DNA of 64,000 bases, from the NCBI RefSeq assembly GCF_014779595.1, contig NZ_JACXZT010000019.1, positions 804,945 through 868,944 of the forward strand, read 5' to 3'. A model generated the notes under the pieces. The model was given only the letters and a program-made list of their open reading frames with translations, did no database searches and had not been told where the DNA came from. Shown here piece by piece: positions 42,199 through 51,068 of this stretch. A program made the position numbers and the translations under genes. Source of the DNA: Halomonas sp. ML-15. Lineage in GTDB: Bacteria; Pseudomonadota; Gammaproteobacteria; Pseudomonadales; Halomonadaceae. Numbering within the stretch: position 1 is the stretch's first letter; each line of letters begins with the position of its first letter.

Positions 42199-43785
42199 AT
42201 GGTTTCCCTTACCGAGCAAGAGACAACTACACGTTCGCCCCGGCAGCAGGCGGGTATCAAGGAGTGGGCCGGCCTGGCGGTATTGGCGCTGCCCACCGCG
42301 TTGCTGGGCCTCGATGTCACCATTCTCTATCTGGCACTACCCGCCCTGGCGGCGGACCTGCAGCCGAGCAGCACCCAGGCGCTGTGGATCATGGACGCCT
42401 ACGGCTTCATGATCGCGGGGTTCCTGATCACCATGGGCACGCTGGGCGATCGCATCGGCCGCCGTCGACTGCTGATGATCGGCGCCGTGGCCTTTGGCAT
42501 CACCTCGGTGATAGCGGCCTATTCCACCAGTGCCGTCATGTTGATCGCCGCCCGTGCCGTGCTCGGCGTGGCCGGCGCGACGCTGATGCCGTCGACTCTG
42601 GCGCTGATCAGCAACATGTTCGGTGACGTGCGTCAGCGCGCACTGGCCATCGGTGTCTGGGCCACCATGTTCGCGCTGGGGATGGCGGCGGGACCGGTGG
42701 TGGGGGGCCTGCTGCTGGAGCGCTTCTGGTGGGGCTCGGCCTTCCTGGTGGCAATACCCGTGGTGGTCGTGCTGCTGATCGCCGCTCCGCTGCTGTTGCC
42801 GGAATACCGCGCCCGTCGCAGCGGCCCCCTGGATTTCGCCAGCGTGCTGCTCTCGCTGGCGGCGGTGCTGCCGGCGGTCTACGGCGTGAAAGAGATGGCC
42901 AAGGCGGGGCTCGAGCCCGTTTCCGTGCTGGCTCTGCTGCTGGGCGGGCTGCTGACGATTGCCTTCGTGCGACGCCAGCAGCGTCTGGCCGACCCGCTGC
43001 TGGATATGCGGCTGTTCGGAAGCCGCACCTTCAGCGCTGCGCTGATCGTATTGCTGGTGGGTCTTGTTGGTGTTTCCGGCGTCATGCTGCTGGTAACCCA
43101 GTACCTGCAGTTGGTGGCGGGGCTCACGCCATTGGCGGCGGGACTCTGGATGGGGCCGCCGGCGCTGATGATGGTGCTGGCGGGCATCGTGGCGCCGCTG
43201 CTCGCCCGCCGTATCCGCCCCGGTTATGTGGTGGGCGCCGCACTGACGCTCTCGACGCTGGGCTACTGGCTGCTGGCAAGCGTCGAGGTGAATGCCAGTG
43301 GGGTAGGGCTGGCGATAGCAGGGTTCTCGCTGGTCTATCTCGGCCTGGGCACCATCGCCGCGCTGGGCACGGATCTGGTAGTGGGCGCGGCGCCGGCGGA
43401 TAAGGCGGGTTCGGCCTCGGCGATGTCGGAGATGGTCCAGGAGCTTGGCGTTGCGCTGGGCGTTGCGCTGCTGGGTAGCCTGGCGACCTTCGTTTACCGC
43501 GCGCAGATCAGTGACGTCATGGCCGATGGCGTGACTGCCGACGTATCCGGCGTCGTGGAGGAGAGCCTCTGGGCTGCCGTTTCGGCTGGTGAAAGCTTAC
43601 CTGCTGGGCTGCTGCTGGAAGCCCAGCAGGCCTTCACCGCCGGACTGAACCTGACCGCCACGGTGGGCGGCGTCGTCATCCTGGCACTGGCGGTGGTCTC
43701 CATCGTCAGCCTGCGCCATGTCGGCGCGATAGGTGAGACCCAAGAGGCATCAGCGGAGAAAGGCGAGCCCTGCACGCTCTGCTAG
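42199..43785 (+). CDS. MFS transporter, DHA2 family (14 helices, SmvA-like)
   Basis: 528 residues. Fourteen hydrophobic segments; TMGTLGDRIGRRRLLMIGAV is the loop-2-3 motif, and LDVTILYLALPALAADLQPS in helix 1 is typical of SmvA/QacA-type drug exporters for cationic biocides. Control by the divergent XRE gene is likely. Convergent with tetR (4-bp overlap), which is probably not its regulator. Confidence 0.93.
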   Translation: MVSLTEQETTTRSPRQQAGIKEWAGLAVLALPTALLGLDVTILYLALPALAADLQPSSTQALWIMDAYGFMIAGFLITMGTLGDRIGRRRLLMIGAVAFGITSVIAAYSTSAVMLIAARAVLGVAGATLMPSTLALISNMFGDVRQRALAIGVWATMFALGMAAGPVVGGLLLERFWWGSAFLVAIPVVVVLLIAAPLLLPEYRARRSGPLDFASVLLSLAAVLPAVYGVKEMAKAGLEPVSVLALLLGGLLTIAFVRRQQRLADPLLDMRLFGSRTFSAALIVLLVGLVGVSGVMLLVTQYLQLVAGLTPLAAGLWMGPPALMMVLAGIVAPLLARRIRPGYVVGAALTLSTLGYWLLASVEVNASGVGLAIAGFSLVYLGLGTIAALGTDLVVGAAPADKAGSASAMSEMVQELGVALGVALLGSLATFVYRAQISDVMADGVTADVSGVVEESLWAAVSAGESLPAGLLLEAQQAFTAGLNLTATVGGVVILALAVVSIVSLRHVGAIGETQEASAEKGEPCTLC

Positions 43786-44393
43786 TTCGGGTCAGTCGTC
43801 AGGGCCTCCCAGCCCGCCATGGCGCAGTCGGCGATCGCCAGCAGCGTTTCCCGCGAGGCGCCGTCGCGGGCCTGGATCGACATGCCGTGCTGCAGGGTGA
43901 CGATATAGCTGGCCAGTGCACGGCAGTCCGTTGAGGCGGGCAGCTCGCCCTCCTCGACGGCACGTGTCAGGCGGCGTTCCAGCAGGCAGCCGTTGGCCTG
44001 TCGGTGGGCTTTCAAGGCGTCGCAGACCTGGGCATTGGCGCCCTGCATCTGCGGTGCGGCCAGCACGATCATGCACCCCCTCGGGGTAGCCCCACGGGTA
44101 AAGGCCTCGGCCGTGGTGCGCAGCACCTGTTCGATGGCGGCACGTGCCGTCGCTGCCGTGTCCACCTGCTCCCAGATACCGCTGCCTTCCGTGCGCACGT
44201 AAAGCGCCACTGCCTCCTGGAACAGCGCCTCCTTGCTGCCGAAGGTGGCGTAGAGACTGGGCGCGTTGATGCCCATGGCTCGGGTCAGGTCGGCGAGCGA
44301 GGCGTTGTCGTAACCCTGAACCCAGAACACCTCCATGGCTCGACGCAGGGCATCTTCCCTGTCGAAGCCGCGGGGTCTGCCGCGCTGAGCCAT
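43782..44393 (-). CDS. TetR/AcrR family transcriptional regulator
   Basis: 203 residues. HTH NASLADLTRAMGINAPSLYA with FGSKEALFQEA; the C-terminal domain has MIVLAAPQMQGANAQVCDAL and IQARDGASRETLLAIADCAM, of the TetR_C_16/YxaF-like type. Divergent from an SDR gene with two TTTGTA-N8 operator-like sites. A truncated, frameshifted paralogue is at 18293-18572. Confidence 0.93.
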   Translation of the reverse strand: MAQRGRPRGFDREDALRRAMEVFWVQGYDNASLADLTRAMGINAPSLYATFGSKEALFQEAVALYVRTEGSGIWEQVDTAATARAAIEQVLRTTAEAFTRGATPRGCMIVLAAPQMQGANAQVCDALKAHRQANGCLLERRLTRAVEEGELPASTDCRALASYIVTLQHGMSIQARDGASRETLLAIADCAMAGWEALTTDPN

Positions 44394-44406
44394 GTCGAAC
44401 TCCTTT

Positions 44407-44484
44407 TTTGTATCGATAACTACAAAATATCTTGACAGGCAGCCTCATGTCTAGCCATCTTGCTTTTGTATCGTTCACTATATA
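44407..44484. promoter_or_regulatory. Two TetR operator-like sites between tetR and SDR genes
   Basis: TTTGTATCGATAACTACAAA (44407-44426, arms TTTGTA/TACAAA) and TTTGTATCGTTCACTATATA (44465-44484) share TTTGTATCG and the ACTA core, 58 bp apart. One lies near each of the two divergent start codons. Confidence 0.65.
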
Positions 44485-44508
44485 AATCGCAATAAGCGGA
44501 GGCAAGAC

Positions 44509-45249
44509 ATGCAGCGACTCAACGGAAAGGTAGCGATGATCACCGGGGGCAGCCGTGGTATCGGGGCCGCCATCGCGCGGCGCCTGGCGGCAGAGGGGGC
44601 AAGCGTTGCGGTAACCTATGTCAACGGCGAGGCCCAGGCGCAGGCGGTCGTGGATGAGATCAGGTCCGCAGGCGGTCGGGCGCTGGCCATTCGCGCCGAT
44701 AACGTCGATGCCGCGGCGATCGAGGCGGCCGTCGAGCGCACGGTGGCCGAGCTGGGCGGCCTCGATATCCTGATCAACAATGCGGGCATCTTCCCGACCG
44801 GCAGCATCGACGAGGCGACCTTGGAGGAGCTGGATCGCACCATCGCGATCAACCTGCGTGCCCCTGTTGTGGCAGTGATAGCGGCGGCGGCACATCTGCC
44901 GGAGGGTGGGCGCATCGTCACCATTGGTAGCAATCTCGCCCAGCGAGTGCCCTGGCCCGGCATCAGCCTGTACGCCATGAGCAAGGCGGGTCTGGTAGGG
45001 CTGACCAAGGGGCTGGCGCGGGATCTTGGGTCTCGGGGGATCAACGTCAATATCGTGCATCCGGGTTCCACCGACACCGATATGAATCCCGCCGATGGCG
45101 AACTCTCCGATCCCCAGCGCAGCTTGATGGCCATTCCACGCTACAACGAGGCCGACGACGTGGCCGGCCTGGTGGCCTGGCTGACAGGACCGGAAGGGCG
45201 CTCGGTAACCGGAGCGGAGTTCACCATCGACGGCGGCGCCAATATCTAG
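44509..45249 (+). CDS. SDR family oxidoreductase (3-ketoacyl-ACP reductase-like)
   Basis: 246 residues. GGSRGIG coenzyme motif, NNAGIFP, catalytic Ser in TIGSNLAQRV and YAMSK (Tyr-x-x-x-Lys), and the ending VTGAEFTIDGGANI typical of FabG-like SDRs. A probable target of the divergent TetR, in the usual arrangement for such regulated SDR genes. The substrate is unknown. Confidence 0.93.
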   Translation: MQRLNGKVAMITGGSRGIGAAIARRLAAEGASVAVTYVNGEAQAQAVVDEIRSAGGRALAIRADNVDAAAIEAAVERTVAELGGLDILINNAGIFPTGSIDEATLEELDRTIAINLRAPVVAVIAAAAHLPEGGRIVTIGSNLAQRVPWPGISLYAMSKAGLVGLTKGLARDLGSRGINVNIVHPGSTDTDMNPADGELSDPQRSLMAIPRYNEADDVAGLVAWLTGPEGRSVTGAEFTIDGGANI

Positions 45250-45296
45250 ATGCGCCCATCAATCATGACTTAGCAACCAAGATCGATGGGCATGCT

Positions 45297-46184
45297 TTAG
45301 CGTTGAACGAAGGCCAGAATGGCGTCGGCCACTTGCTCGGGGGCTTCCCGCTGAGGGAAGTGACCGACGCCTTCCAGCAACTGGCGCCGATAAGGGCCGG
45401 TGAAGAAGCTCTCCTTGCCGGCGGAGCTATCGGGGTGATTGCAGGCATCGGCAGCGCCGTGCAGCACCAGTGTGGGCACCGCCAGTCGCGGCGCCGGGTT
45501 GAGCCGCGCCTCATCTTCGTTATAGGTCGGGTCTCCAGGGACGAACCCCCAGCGATGCCGGTAGGAGTGCAGTACCACATCTGCCCAGTCGGGGTTGTCA
45601 AAGGCCGTGGCCGCTACGGCGAAATCCTTCTCCTGGTACCAGTCAGGCGGCGACCAGCTGTCCCACATCATGCGGGCAAAGGCATGGCGATCCTGCTCGA
45701 CGGTTCGCCCTCCGCGAGGTGTGGCCATATACCAGTGATACCAGTAGTTGCGGGCCTGAGTGAGAGAAATGGTCTGCTGTGGGTCGTTGGTACCGTAACC
45801 CACCGACATCATGATCAGGTGGGAGGCCTGTTCGGCGCCGAGGCCACAGGCATTGGCCGCGGCGCGGGCGCCCCAATCATGCCCCGCCAGGATCGGGCGC
45901 TGCAGTTTCAGGGCGGCGATAAAATCCAGCAGGTCGCGCCCCAGGGCAGCGAGCTGCCCGCTGCGCATGGTGTGCGCATGGCGAAAGCGGGTCGGTCCGA
46001 AGCCGCGCAGTGCCGGGCATAGCACGCGATAGCCTGCTGCGGCCAAGCGCTCGGCGACGTCGGCCCAACCCTCGGGGCTATCCGGCCAGCCGTGCAGCAG
46101 TACCGCCGTGTGCTGGCCCTGTGGATTCCACTCCAGGTAGCCCACTTCCAGCGTTGGGGTCGTGATGCTCCGATATGTCGTCAT
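45297..46184 (-). CDS. Alpha/beta hydrolase, epoxide hydrolase-like
   Basis: 295 residues from ATG 46184. The oxyanion motif is HGWPDSPEGW, the nucleophile Asp103 lies in GHDWGARAA (epoxide hydrolase/haloalkane dehalogenase type) and the catalytic His275 in GVGHFPQREAP. The cap domain (YWYHWYMATPRGG) has tyrosines that would activate the epoxide. Divergent from a LysR gene, the likely regulator. Confidence 0.9.
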   Translation of the reverse strand: MTTYRSITTPTLEVGYLEWNPQGQHTAVLLHGWPDSPEGWADVAERLAAAGYRVLCPALRGFGPTRFRHAHTMRSGQLAALGRDLLDFIAALKLQRPILAGHDWGARAAANACGLGAEQASHLIMMSVGYGTNDPQQTISLTQARNYWYHWYMATPRGGRTVEQDRHAFARMMWDSWSPPDWYQEKDFAVAATAFDNPDWADVVLHSYRHRWGFVPGDPTYNEDEARLNPAPRLAVPTLVLHGAADACNHPDSSAGKESFFTGPYRRQLLEGVGHFPQREAPEQVADAILAFVQR

Positions 46185-46288
46185 GGCGTCATCTCTCGTT
46201 AGTGTCACTAGGAGCGTAATCCCTTGCTGTGCGATGATTCGTGATGAGTTGCATGGTATTGACGATATTTCATGAACAGTGAGGTGGC

Positions 46289-47173
46289 ATGGCCGTGTCT
46301 CGCACAAGCCTGGATATCGTGCTGCTGCGTACTTTTCTCGAGGTGGTGGAGAGCGGCGGCTTTGCGGTCGCTGCCGAACGGCTGGCGCTGACGCCATCGG
46401 CCGTCAGTGGCCACATCAAGCGCTTGGAGCTGGCAACCCAAAGCCGGCTTCTGGAGCGCACCACACGTAGCCTTCAACTGACCGCGGCAGGCGAGCTGCT
46501 CATCACCTATGCGCGTAATATCATTGGTCTGGAGCGCGAGGCCCGAGCCCGACTGAGCGGCGCGAGTATCAGTGGACGCATACGGATCGGCGCCTCGGAA
46601 GACTTCGCCGGTAGCTGGCTGCCTCAGGTACTGGAAACCTTCCATCGCTGGCATCCCCAGGCGTCCATCGAGTTGAAGGTGGGGATCACCGCCGGGCTGA
46701 TCAGACAGCTGCAAGCCGAACAGTTAGAGGTGGTCTTCGGTAAGCAGTGTTCACGGGTGGCCGAGAACGGCGAGCTGCTATGGCAAGAGGAGCTGGTTTG
46801 GGCCTTCGCGGCCCAGCGACCCTTCGCTGCAGCGGGCGAGGTCGCACTGGCCGCCTTTCCCGAGCCTTGTATCTATCGGGAGTCGGCCATCACGGCCTTG
46901 AGTCAGGCGGCAAAGCCCTGGCGACTGGCATTCGAGAGCAGCAGCATGGCGGGCTGCTTGGCGGCGGCAAGGGCGGGCTTTGCGGTGGCTCCGGTGGCCC
47001 GCAGCCAATTGCGCGATGGTCTCAGAGCCCTGGGCGCCGATGAGGGGATGCCGCCCTTGCCCGATGCCTGTTTCTACGCCTTTGCGAATCCTGGCTCATC
47101 GGCCGCGCAGGCGTTGATAGCGCGGGTCAAGGAGGTAGGCTGGCGACGCCGTTTCGCCGGCCAGGAACCGTGA
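46289..47173 (+). CDS. LysR family transcriptional regulator
   Basis: 294 residues. HTH (LLRTFLEVVESGGFAVAAER, SAVSGHIKRLELATQSRLLE), then the effector-binding domain with IRIGASEDFAGSWLPQVLET, of the LrhA-like group. Divergent from the epoxide hydrolase gene. GAGGTGG precedes the ATG. Confidence 0.92.
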   Translation: MAVSRTSLDIVLLRTFLEVVESGGFAVAAERLALTPSAVSGHIKRLELATQSRLLERTTRSLQLTAAGELLITYARNIIGLEREARARLSGASISGRIRIGASEDFAGSWLPQVLETFHRWHPQASIELKVGITAGLIRQLQAEQLEVVFGKQCSRVAENGELLWQEELVWAFAAQRPFAAAGEVALAAFPEPCIYRESAITALSQAAKPWRLAFESSSMAGCLAAARAGFAVAPVARSQLRDGLRALGADEGMPPLPDACFYAFANPGSSAAQALIARVKEVGWRRRFAGQEP

Positions 47174-47244
47174 TGTGAAACTGGTTCGGTGCGCTACCTG
47201 CTAGTCTTCGAGTTGAACACGGCAAGACAATTAAAAGGACAGTT

Positions 47245-48327
47245 ATGGTTGACACTTCCTCGCCGCGGCCACTCTCTTATGATGTCCCTTCGACGTGCCG
47301 TGATGCGCTGCTGGACTTGGCGGAGTATGCGGGAAATATGCCCATGGATCGTCATGGGGTTGGCGTGACCGAGAAGCTGGAGGCGCGTCTTTGCGAGCTA
47401 CTGGGCCATGAGGCGGCCGTCTTTATGCCCTCAGGTAAAGCGGCCCAGAACATTGCTCTTAAGATCTGGTCCCAGCGTCGCCAGTGCAACCGTATTGCCA
47501 TTCACCCTCGCTCGCACATTGAAGAGTGGGAGGCCAAGGCATATAGCGAGCTATTTGGCTTACAGAGCACTAAGCTCGGCGCATACGATCAGCAGACGAC
47601 TATCGAGGACCTCAAGGCGATCAAAGAGCCGCTCGGTGCGGCAGTCATAGAGCTTGCTTTGCGACCGCTCGGGTGTGTGACCATTCCTTTGGATGAACTG
47701 AGGGAAATGGCTGACCATGCACGATCGCAAGGCATCCCGTTGCATGCCGATGCCGCGCGTATCTGGGAAGCGCAGCCGGGTTATGGTTGCACGCTGGCCG
47801 AGATTGCTGCGCCTTTTGATACGCTGTACGTCTCGCTATACAAAGTATTGAGAGGCTTTGCGGGTGGGGCACTACTTGGCCCGGCGGACTTCATCGCAGA
47901 AGCACGTATCTGGCAGCACCGACTGGGACAGAAACTGTATCGACAATTTCCCTATTCTCTTGCTGCCTTGCAAGGCCTCGAGGTAATGCTCCCCCGCGTG
48001 CCGGCAATGTTCGAGCGAGCCAACCTTTTGGCCGAGCAGATTGCCAAAGTGGAAGGCGTGGTCAGGGTGAATCCACAGCAACCATGCACGCCTAGTTTCC
48101 AGATTATCATCGAGGCCTCTGCTCAAGACATGCGTGAGGCGCGAGACAAAGTAGCCGACCACAAAGGAATCTGGCTATTCGACGCGGCCATGCCTTCACC
48201 GTATCAGGGCCTGTCCATGTTTGAGGTGCATATCGGCACCTCGGCTCTGGAGATGAACCCCGAAGAGGTTATCGATGCTATCGGGTGCTTTACCCGAGAG
48301 CTTGGATATAAGCCAAGGACTTCTTAG
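47245..48327 (+). CDS. Threonine aldolase/beta-eliminating lyase family protein
   Basis: 360 residues. PLP-dependent fold type I enzyme: PLP Lys200 in YVSLYKVLRGFAGG, Asp169 in LHADAARIW. The usual ending differs from LtaE of E. coli, and the substrate may be threonine, allo-threonine or another beta-hydroxy amino acid. The gene is set apart from its neighbours by its own transcription unit. Confidence 0.9.
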   Translation: MVDTSSPRPLSYDVPSTCRDALLDLAEYAGNMPMDRHGVGVTEKLEARLCELLGHEAAVFMPSGKAAQNIALKIWSQRRQCNRIAIHPRSHIEEWEAKAYSELFGLQSTKLGAYDQQTTIEDLKAIKEPLGAAVIELALRPLGCVTIPLDELREMADHARSQGIPLHADAARIWEAQPGYGCTLAEIAAPFDTLYVSLYKVLRGFAGGALLGPADFIAEARIWQHRLGQKLYRQFPYSLAALQGLEVMLPRVPAMFERANLLAEQIAKVEGVVRVNPQQPCTPSFQIIIEASAQDMREARDKVADHKGIWLFDAAMPSPYQGLSMFEVHIGTSALEMNPEEVIDAIGCFTRELGYKPRTS

Positions 48328-48385
48328 TCAGCAAAGCGAGCAGTGGCCACGTTGTTTTACTGATTGGCGATTAGACGTGGTTCAA

Positions 48386-48442
48386 GGCTCGCCGCCAACG
48401 CTTCCTCCAGCGATCGATACCCTGCTCTGCCTGAGCCAGAGA
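48386..48442 (-). pseudogene. Decayed fragment of an azoreductase 3' end
   Basis: About 57 bases match 49246-49303 near the end of azoR copy 2 (SLAQAEQGID in the first frame, then a one-base deletion shifts the frame where the intact gene has SLVEALAAS). Only the C-terminal coding part remains, in the 163-bp gap after the aldolase gene. Confidence 0.55.
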
Positions 48443-48490
48443 AAGTGGTAGGTGGGGGAAACTCACGAGGCACAGGCCGAGTCCTGCACA

Positions 48491-49063
48491 CTATGATCGT
48501 AACAACGACGTTGGTGTCTGCCGGCAGGTGGGGTGCATCATCACAGCGTCGCAGAGTGCCTCTACCGGTTGCCGGGAGTCGAGCCGCATGATCGGGCAGG
48601 TGAGACGATACATCCAGCGCTCGTGAAGGTCGAAGCCGCGTAGCGGTGCCTTGCCGGTGTCGTAGCGCCTGGCCCAGTCCATGAACTCCCGGTGGGTGTC
48701 ATGCATGTCTCCGCCTGGCTGGATACGATCGCCATAGCGGGCTCGCTCGCGGTCGAGCAGCCGCCCCATGCGTCGCGCATGGGGGAGCGAGAGAAATATC
48801 GCCAGGGTGAAGTGATGCAGCAAGGGATCCCCCCAGCTGCACAGGGAACCGGCAAGTACCCATGAATCGCACTCGGCTATCTCGCGCTCGATCATGGCAA
48901 CTCGCTCAGCGGGATCACGCTTCGTGGTAAACGGAGGATCGGTTGGCTGCCAGTAGTAGCTGTCGGTATCCAGAAAGGGGATATCCAGCCGCTTGGCCAG
49001 CGCCGAGCCCAGCGTCGTTGTGCCTGACCCCGAGGCACCGAAGAGATGTAGTCGTACCGCCAT
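48491..49063 (-). CDS. Adenylate kinase-like P-loop protein lacking the Walker A lysine
   Basis: 190 residues. The loop at residues 8-16 reads GASGSGTTT: where kinases have Lys the sequence has Thr. The rest is kinase-like: DTDSYYWQPTDPPFTTKRDP, the WVLAGSLCSWGDPL segment, and RARYGDRIQPGGDMHDTH near the lid. A widespread family has the same loop, so the change is a family trait. ATG 49063; an earlier in-frame start at 49111 is less likely. Function unknown. Confidence 0.82.
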   Translation of the reverse strand: MAVRLHLFGASGSGTTTLGSALAKRLDIPFLDTDSYYWQPTDPPFTTKRDPAERVAMIEREIAECDSWVLAGSLCSWGDPLLHHFTLAIFLSLPHARRMGRLLDRERARYGDRIQPGGDMHDTHREFMDWARRYDTGKAPLRGFDLHERWMYRLTCPIMRLDSRQPVEALCDAVMMHPTCRQTPTSLLRS

Positions 49064-49164
49064 GCGCCGTTCATCCCTGATACAGAGAGGGTTGATCTGC
49101 CCCGTGGGCACTGGAATGAGCGGCGCATTATAGCCATCTCGTCCCTTTGGGCAAGATGCGGCAT

Positions 49165-49202
49165 GGCTGGCCCGTGTACGGAATGAGCGTTACGGGCCAG
49201 CC
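49165..49202 (-). terminator. Hairpin downstream of azoR copy 2
   Basis: GGCTGGCCCGT (49165-49175) and ACGGGCCAGCC (49192-49202), perfect 11-bp arms, 16-base loop, directly after the azoreductase stop. No clear T-run, so it may be a weak terminator. Confidence 0.45.
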
Positions 49203-49206
49203 GAGG

Positions 49207-49917
49207 TCAGTCGTGAATCGGAGCAACGATGTTGTGGGTTGTTTTCTGGCTCGCCGCCAACGCTTCCACCAGCGAATCGATATCCCGCTCGGCCTGGGTC
49301 AGTGAACGCTGCAGTCGTTCGTCGCCGAACTCGTCGTACTCCACGGCGATCCCGTGCACGTCCTCGATACCGAGGTAGCCGAACACGGTGCGGATATGCG
49401 GTTCGACGTGGTTGGCATGGGCCATGCGCTGGCCCGGTTCGTAGCCATAGTCGCCCCGGGAGCCCAGCACCACGAGGCGCTTGTGCATATCGGTCAGCAT
49501 TGGCCAGTAGGGCAGGCCCTGGCGCGAGCGGTCGAAGCCGAAGGTGCGCCCGACCCGCACGATATTGTCGATATACGCCTTGAAGCCGGCGGGGACGCCG
49601 AAGTTGTACATCGGCACGCCGGCGACGATCAGATCGGCCTCCAGCAGCTCATCGACCAGGGCATCGCTCTCGGCCAGGGCGTCATGCATCCAGGGTTCGC
49701 GGGCCTCCGGCTTGGTGAACGCGGCATGAATCCAATCGCCAGTGACGGGATGCGGCGGATGCTGGCCCAGGTCGCGATAGAGGATGCGATCAGCGGGACG
49801 CGCCAGTCGCCATTGCTCGACGAAATGGGCGCTGAGGCGCCGGGAGTGGGAGCCGTGGGGATCGACTCCGGAACGACCGGGGCGCGCGCTGGCATCCAGG
49901 TGGAGTAGGGTGGCCAT
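49207..49917 (-). CDS. azoR: FMN-dependent NADH-azoreductase (copy 2)
   Basis: 236 residues. HLDASARPGRSGVDPHGSHS, VAGVPMYNFGVPAGFKAYID and VLGSRGDYGYEPGQRM mark the FMN pocket. Similar over its length to copy 1 at 26318-27037. CAGGAG precedes the ATG. Divergent from its own LysR gene at 50063. Confidence 0.9.
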   Translation of the reverse strand: MATLLHLDASARPGRSGVDPHGSHSRRLSAHFVEQWRLARPADRILYRDLGQHPPHPVTGDWIHAAFTKPEAREPWMHDALAESDALVDELLEADLIVAGVPMYNFGVPAGFKAYIDNIVRVGRTFGFDRSRQGLPYWPMLTDMHKRLVVLGSRGDYGYEPGQRMAHANHVEPHIRTVFGYLGIEDVHGIAVEYDEFGDERLQRSLTQAERDIDSLVEALAASQKTTHNIVAPIHD

Positions 49918-50013
49918 GGGACAATCTCCTGTCAGTTGAATTCATCTATCTGCTGCATGGATGACAGGATCTTCCTGATGATACTGGGCTGACAAACGAT
50001 CTATTCTTGAAAG

Positions 50014-50036
50014 ATAGACAAGTTGAATTTGTCTAT
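50014..50036. promoter_or_regulatory. Candidate LysR site between azoR2 and lysR
   Basis: Arms ATAGACAA (50014-50021) and TTGTCTAT (50029-50036), perfect, 7-base spacer GTTGAAT. A partial second copy (GTCAGTTGAATTCATCTAT) is close to the azoR2 start at about 49931-49949. Confidence 0.6.
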
Positions 50037-50062
50037 AAGTAGCATCCACGAAACGAGGCCAT

Positions 50063-50953
50063 ATGAATCGACGCCTGCTGCCGCTCTCCCAACTGCGCGC
50101 CTTCGAGGCGGCGGCGCGCCATCGCAGCTTCAAGCAGGCCGCCGAGGAGCTGGCCGTGACCCCGGCGGCCATCAGCCACCAGGTGCGCGAGCTGGAAACG
50201 CTGCTGGGCGTGGCCCTGTTCGAGCGGCGCGTGCGTCAGGTGGTACCAACGCCAGCGGCGGAGCATCTGTTTCCCGTGCTGCAGCGTGGTTTCGATGCCT
50301 TCAGCAACACCCTGGATACGCTGCGCGAACGTTCGGCGCCCGCCAGCGTGACGCTCTCCTGCACCCCGGCCTTCGCCAGCCAATGGCTATTACCGCGACT
50401 GGCCGATTTCCATACCCGACACCCCGATATCGACTTGCGCATCCATGCCAGCGAGGCGCCACTGGATCTGTCACGCGGTGCGTCGCTGGCGATTCGTTAC
50501 GGCATGGGGCCTTATCCGGAGCATGAAGCGGAAGTACTGGCCGAGGACAGCTTTGCTTTGGTGGCCAGCCCGCAGTTGGGCCTTGCCCGCTACGAAGACC
50601 TAAAGGCGGTTCGTCATATCGTCTTCGACTGGTACTGCGCTACGCTGGGCCTGCCGTCGTGGCAGCACTGGTGTCAGGCGGCGGGTGGCAATATGGCCGA
50701 CCTGGGTGCGAGCCTGACCTTCTCCGACGAGAGCCATGCGATACAGGCCGCCATCGCCGGGCAGGGTGTGGCGCTGTTGAGCTTGGCCCTGGTGAAGGCG
50801 GAACTCGAGCGCGGCGTGCTGCAGGCACCCTTCGGGCCAAGACTGCCGGGACTTCGCTATCAACTGGTTCGGCATGGCCGTTTCAAAGGCCACGTTGCCC
50901 TCGAGCGGGTGGCCGAATGGCTGAGAGAGGCCTTTGCAGAAGCCTCGAATTAA
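50063..50953 (+). CDS. LysR family transcriptional regulator (GcvA-like)
   Basis: 296 residues. LPLSQLRAFEAAARHRSFKQ and PAAISHQVRELETLLGVALF form the HTH; SLTFSDESHAIQAAIAGQGV is the same motif as in the LysR at 27178. Divergent from azoR2 and probably its regulator through the repeat at 50014-50036. Confidence 0.93.
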   Translation: MNRRLLPLSQLRAFEAAARHRSFKQAAEELAVTPAAISHQVRELETLLGVALFERRVRQVVPTPAAEHLFPVLQRGFDAFSNTLDTLRERSAPASVTLSCTPAFASQWLLPRLADFHTRHPDIDLRIHASEAPLDLSRGASLAIRYGMGPYPEHEAEVLAEDSFALVASPQLGLARYEDLKAVRHIVFDWYCATLGLPSWQHWCQAAGGNMADLGASLTFSDESHAIQAAIAGQGVALLSLALVKAELERGVLQAPFGPRLPGLRYQLVRHGRFKGHVALERVAEWLREAFAEASN

Positions 50954-51068
50954 GGATAGCGACACGGTGAATCATTGAGCCCAACGAACAAAATTTTTGC
51001 TTGCCGGCCAATGCCCTGCCTGGGCATGCTGACAGGGTCGTTAACTCATCAATAATGAGACAAGAGAG

